A DNA stretch of 64,000 nt from Roseburia sp. (GTDB lineage Bacteria > Bacillota_A > Clostridia > Lachnospirales > Lachnospiraceae). The position numbers were made by a program, and so were the translations under genes. The stretch is from the NCBI GenBank assembly GCA_019411365.1, contig DXQT01000011.1, positions 1 through 64,000 of the forward strand, written 5' to 3'. Each line of letters starts with the position of its first letter. Position 1 is the first letter of the stretch. Under the pieces are notes generated by a model. The model made no database searches. It was given only the letters and a program-made list of their open reading frames with translations, and was not told where the DNA came from. Positions 60,862 through 64,000 of this stretch are shown one piece after another.

Positions 60862-61440
60862 ATGAATGCGTTGGAGAATCTGCTGATCATAGCAGGCATA
60901 TCGCTGGATATATTTGCAGCCATGGAGTGTCAGGGATCACTGGTAGCAAAGATCGACAAAAAACAGCTTGTCAAACTGTGTGCACTGATTGCTGCATGGC
61001 AGATGGCAGCGCTGTTCGTCGGAAGCTACCTGTCAGGACTTTTGTACCGTAACACCATAACGCACAATGAAAAAGTGACCGGGTTTGTCATTGCAGCAGC
61101 CATCTTTTTCTGCCTGGGAGTGCGGCTGGTTGCAAAAGCCATAAAAAATGATCGCATTGTAGAGCACTGTGAACAGAAGCTTGGATGGAAACAGTTACTG
61201 GCGATTGCGGCAGTTACCAGCATTTATACCCTGCTGACCGGTATTGCATTTGGCTTTCTGGGAACAAATCTTCTTGTCATGCTCCTGATGATCGCAGGAC
61301 TTACGATCGCGGTTGTTGTGACCGGTATCTATACCGGATATCACCTTGGATTTGAGCATAAGACAAAAGCATATATTGCGGGAGCAATTCTTCTGTGGAT
61401 TGCAGGGATAGACGTTATCGTAAGACATATTTTGCGGTAG
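60862..61440 (+). CDS. MntP/YtaF-like membrane protein
   Basis: A 192-residue membrane protein with six transmembrane segments. The N-terminal LLIIAGISLDIFAAME resembles the start of MntP-type manganese efflux pumps (with a conserved Asp in segment 1), and the second half repeats the pattern. Sequence identity to true MntP cannot be judged, so transport of Mn2+ is not asserted. GGAGGAG precedes the ATG 25 bases after the repeat protein; it is the likely last gene of the exporter operon. Confidence 0.65.
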   Translation: MNALENLLIIAGISLDIFAAMECQGSLVAKIDKKQLVKLCALIAAWQMAALFVGSYLSGLLYRNTITHNEKVTGFVIAAAIFFCLGVRLVAKAIKNDRIVEHCEQKLGWKQLLAIAAVTSIYTLLTGIAFGFLGTNLLVMLLMIAGLTIAVVVTGIYTGYHLGFEHKTKAYIAGAILLWIAGIDVIVRHILR

Positions 61441-61483
61441 ATAATAGATTGTACGCTTTTGTGCAATTTGACAGACCTAAAAT

Positions 61484-61508
61484 TGAAAACCACCTTTTGA
61501 CACACGAA
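61484..61508 (-). repeat. partial copy of the 50784-50804 element
   Basis: Read on the minus strand, ATTCGTGTGTCAAAAGG continuing GTGGTT matches the plus-strand element at 50784-50804 with one difference. Here the second arm is degenerate. Confidence 0.6.
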
Positions 61509-61522
61509 TCTATGAAGAAAAG

Positions 61523-61579
61523 AAAATCCGGTTTCACACTGTCAGGTAAAAATCTGGCAGCGGGGAACCGGATTTTTTT
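61523..61579 (+). terminator. nested terminator of the exporter operon
   Basis: AAAATCCGGTT (61523-61533) pairs with AACCGGATTTT (61566-61576) and more T follow. The loop holds an inner seven-pair stem CTGTCAG/CTGGCAG (61539-61560). Confidence 0.85.
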
Positions 61580-61637
61580 GTACGTTGCAACAAGGTTTTT
61601 TCTTCGCTATAATGAAAAAAATGGAGGCAAAAAACAG

Positions 61638-63512
61638 ATGAAGATTTTACTTACGGCGATCAATGCCAAATATATACATTCCAACCTTGCCGTGTATAAT
61701 CTGCGTGCATATGCCGCACATTACGCAAAAGGCATGGCTGATTCCGATACAGTAGAGATCGGGGAATATACGATCAACAACCAGATGGAGGATATTTTAG
61801 AGGGAATCTACAAGGCGAAGCCGGATGTTCTTATGTTTTCCTGTTATATCTGGAATATTGCATTTGTGGAGGAACTGGCGGAAGAATTTCACAAGCTTCG
61901 TCCGGAAGTGCCGGTCTGGGTAGGAGGTCCGGAGGTTTCGTATGAGACGGAGAGTTTTTTGAGAGAACACCCGCAGATCACCGGTGTGATGATCGGGGAA
62001 GGGGAAAAGACATTCTGTGAGCTGGCGGAGTATTATGCCGGGAAAAGCCGGAGAGACAAAGAAAAGCAGAAAATACAGGAAACACAGAGAACAGGAGAGG
62101 GTAAAAGCACGGAGGAAAGATCGAAACCTGGAGAAATCCCAGGGATCGCATACCGGAACGGGGATGAGATCATCTTTACCGCACCGCGGGAAATGCTCGA
62201 TTTAAGTGACATTCCATTCTGCTATGACAAGGCGGGCGATTTTAAAAACCGTATCATTTATTATGAGTCGAGCCGTGGCTGTCCGTTTTCCTGCAGTTAC
62301 TGTCTTTCCTCTGTGGAAAAGCAGCTTCGCTTCCGGGATGCGGAGCTTGTGAAAAAGGAACTGCAGTTTTTTATTGACCGGGAAGTGCCGCAGGTAAAAT
62401 TTGTGGACAGGACATTCAACTGTAATCATGCGCATGCAATGGAGATCTGGTCTTACATTAAGGAACATGATAACGGAATCACCAATTTCCATTTTGAGAT
62501 CTCTGCAGATCTTTTGAGGGAAGAAGAACTTGCATTGATCGGAACGATGCGGCCGGGGCTGATCCAGTTAGAGATCGGTGTGCAGTCGACGAACGGGGCG
62601 ACGATCAAAGAGATCCACCGCACCATGCAGTTAGAACGGTTAAAGGAAGTTGTGAAAGAAGTTCAGAAACATGAGAATATCCATGAGCATCTGGATCTGA
62701 TCGCAGGACTCCCATTTGAAGATTATGACACGTTTGCAAAATCCTTTGATGAGATCTATGAACTCCGCCCAAACCAGCTCCAGCTTGGATTCTTAAAGGT
62801 GTTAAAGGGATCTTATATGTATGAGCATGCGAAAGAATATGAGATCGAATACCACAGCAGACCGCCCTATGAAGTGCTGAAGACAAAGTGGCTTCCCTAT
62901 GAGGATGTCTTAAAGATACGTCAGGTGGAAGAGATGCTGGAAGTGTATTATAACAGCGGGCAGTTTGAAATTACGATGAAGGTGCTCGGAGTTTTATTTA
63001 AAAACGCATTTTTCATGTTTCAGAAGCTTGGAAAATATTATGAGAGAAACGGCTATTTTGGCATGAGCCACGCGAGGATCCGGCGCTCGGAAATTCTGTT
63101 GGAATTTATCAAAGAAACATTTGCCGGAGATATCACTGCCGGAGAACAGCGGAATATTACGGAAACAGGGAAAAAAGCTGATCATCTGGAAATCCTGGAT
63201 ATCATAAAAGAAAGCCTGATCTTTGATCTTTATTACCGTGAAAACTGCAAGAGCAGGCCTGCCTGGGCAAAAGATTTAAGTGTATGGAAACAGGTGACGC
63301 GGGCATACTGCAAAAATGGAAAGCAGTCGCATGTGGAGTGTTTTTCCTATCGTTTTCCGGATAAAGGGGAACGGGTATTAAAAGAACTGCCCAAACGGGC
63401 AGGAAAACCATTGTATGCGCTGTTCGATTATACGGACAGGGATCCATTAGACCATCAGGCGAAGGTGACGTGGATCATGGAGGATGAGGATGCAGGATTA
63501 TGTAGTCATTGA
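61638..63512 (+). CDS. B12-binding-type radical SAM protein (DUF4080)
   Basis: A 624-residue enzyme. The N-terminal 130 residues form a cobalamin-binding-like Rossmann domain (MKILLTAINAKYIHSNLA). A hydrophilic Lys/Glu-rich insertion follows (about 135-165). The radical SAM core (about 205-400) has the CxxxCxxC cluster motif GCPFSCSYC and the following EIGVQS segment. The C-terminal 200 residues match the DUF4080 region of this family. Such proteins lacking a conserved cobalamin histidine may not bind B12; the substrate is unknown. GGAGG lies ten bases before ATG 61638, after the terminator. Confidence 0.88.
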   Translation: MKILLTAINAKYIHSNLAVYNLRAYAAHYAKGMADSDTVEIGEYTINNQMEDILEGIYKAKPDVLMFSCYIWNIAFVEELAEEFHKLRPEVPVWVGGPEVSYETESFLREHPQITGVMIGEGEKTFCELAEYYAGKSRRDKEKQKIQETQRTGEGKSTEERSKPGEIPGIAYRNGDEIIFTAPREMLDLSDIPFCYDKAGDFKNRIIYYESSRGCPFSCSYCLSSVEKQLRFRDAELVKKELQFFIDREVPQVKFVDRTFNCNHAHAMEIWSYIKEHDNGITNFHFEISADLLREEELALIGTMRPGLIQLEIGVQSTNGATIKEIHRTMQLERLKEVVKEVQKHENIHEHLDLIAGLPFEDYDTFAKSFDEIYELRPNQLQLGFLKVLKGSYMYEHAKEYEIEYHSRPPYEVLKTKWLPYEDVLKIRQVEEMLEVYYNSGQFEITMKVLGVLFKNAFFMFQKLGKYYERNGYFGMSHARIRRSEILLEFIKETFAGDITAGEQRNITETGKKADHLEILDIIKESLIFDLYYRENCKSRPAWAKDLSVWKQVTRAYCKNGKQSHVECFSYRFPDKGERVLKELPKRAGKPLYALFDYTDRDPLDHQAKVTWIMEDEDAGLCSH

Positions 63513-64000
63513 TCTTGAAATGACAGGTCTGAATGCAAAGACCGATCATATTTTAGAAGTAGGGGCAGTCAGAGTCCGGAACCATCAGGCGGTCGATAAA
63601 TTTGGTGCAATTTTATGCCAGAACGTAAAGATACCGGAAAAAGTGACTGAACTTACCGGGATCACAGAGGCGATGGTGCAGGGCGGCATGGAAAAAGAAG
63701 AGGCAATGCGGCAGTTCTTTGAATTTATCGGAGAGGATATCATCGTTGGGCAGAATGTGATTTTTGATTATGGATTTTTAAAGCAGTGGGCGGTAAATCA
63801 TAATATGCCATTGGAACGGAATGCGGTTGATACCTTAAAACTTGCAAGGAAATTTTTGCCGAAAGAGCAGAAAAAGGATCTGGAAAGCCTGTGTGCCTGC
63901 TTTGGGGTAAAAAGAGAAAATGCCCATCGTGCATTTGACGATGCATATGAAACATGGCAGGTTTACGAGGCACTCAGGGAACGATACGAGGAGGAATCTG
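63490..64000 (+). CDS. DnaQ-like DEDDh 3'-5' exonuclease (partial)
   Basis: The frame from ATG 63490 is open to the window end (170 codons) and overlaps the radical SAM gene by 23 bases. The exonuclease motifs are complete: DLEMTG (Exo I), a VGQNVIFDYGFL segment (Exo II) and AHRAFDDA (Exo III, DEDDh histidine). It resembles the epsilon/PolC-type proofreading domain and the free-standing exonucleases of clostridia that process DNA or RNA ends. The 3' end is cut by the window, so the C-terminus is unknown. Confidence 0.88.
   Translation, partial: MQDYVVIDLEMTGLNAKTDHILEVGAVRVRNHQAVDKFGAILCQNVKIPEKVTELTGITEAMVQGGMEKEEAMRQFFEFIGEDIIVGQNVIFDYGFLKQWAVNHNMPLERNAVDTLKLARKFLPKEQKKDLESLCACFGVKRENAHRAFDDAYETWQVYEALRERYEEES

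Overview
The window looks like a chromosomal core segment of a low-to-moderate GC, spore-forming, motile member of the Firmicutes, most likely a Lachnospiraceae bacterium of the Roseburia/Agathobacter kind. That placement is inference. It rests on the order rqcP-yabP-yabQ-divIC-spoIIE-tilS-hpt-ftsH (a Bacillus/Clostridium sporulation-division cluster), a SAM-I riboswitch before metK, a CotS-type spore-coat kinase relative, a chemotaxis receptor, several HD-GYP proteins and an intracellular GH13 enzyme. Almost all genes are on the plus strand. No insertion sequence, prophage, CRISPR array or rRNA was seen.

Layout. 1-7.3 kb: tail of an unidentified gene, a shikimate-kinase-like gene, a LysM/G5/M23 endopeptidase, murA, a DUF1275 membrane protein, an HD-GYP gene (minus) and riboswitch-controlled metK. 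7.3-12.5 kb: a two-component system with an odd leader and a duplicated 3' tip, a short Cys-containing peptide, an RluA-type pseudouridine synthase and proS. 12.7-22.3 kb: a 1103-residue GGDEF protein overlapping cca, a CotS-like protein, a PEGA lipoprotein, phosphoglucomutase and HU. 22.3-30.8 kb: the sporulation/division cluster, interrupted by a minus-strand aldo/keto reductase. 31-40 kb: an assimilatory sulfate operon (sbp-cysT-cysW-cysA-aprA-like-ferredoxin-cysD-cysN). 40.4-49.7 kb: an HD-domain gene, a GH13 enzyme with an in-frame hairpin minisatellite, tRNA-Tyr and tRNA-Leu, a chemotaxis receptor and a Ca2+-type P-ATPase. 49.8-55.3 kb: SseB-like, YbaK and HdeD-like proteins and two more HD-GYP genes. 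55.3-61.4 kb: a TetR regulator, an MMPL exporter, a long GA-repeat surface protein and an MntP-like protein. 61.6 kb to the end: a B12-type radical SAM protein and a DEDDh exonuclease cut by the window edge.

How the genes work together. The sulfate operon imports sulfate, activates it to APS with CysDN and reduces APS with an AprA-type flavoprotein plus a two-cluster ferredoxin, so no PAPS step is needed; cysN accordingly has no APS-kinase domain. SpoIIE, YabP, YabQ and DivIC link septation to forespore gene expression. Four HD-domain proteins and one intact GGDEF protein point to active cyclic-di-GMP signalling, with no EAL domain here.

The most interesting non-coding signal is a pair of near-identical small RNA genes (30969-31068 and 40251-40348). 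They share 69 of 70 body positions, a promoter and spaced upstream motifs, but end in unrelated terminator stems. They carry C-rich anti-Shine-Dalgarno segments and bracket the sulfate operon. Other notable signals are a spoIIE promoter with a 21-bp spacer, promoter-then-terminator leaders before the histidine kinase and the MMPL exporter, and a Shine-Dalgarno sequence buried in a terminator stem before the CotS-like gene. All structures were read by eye; none was folded or searched by computer.
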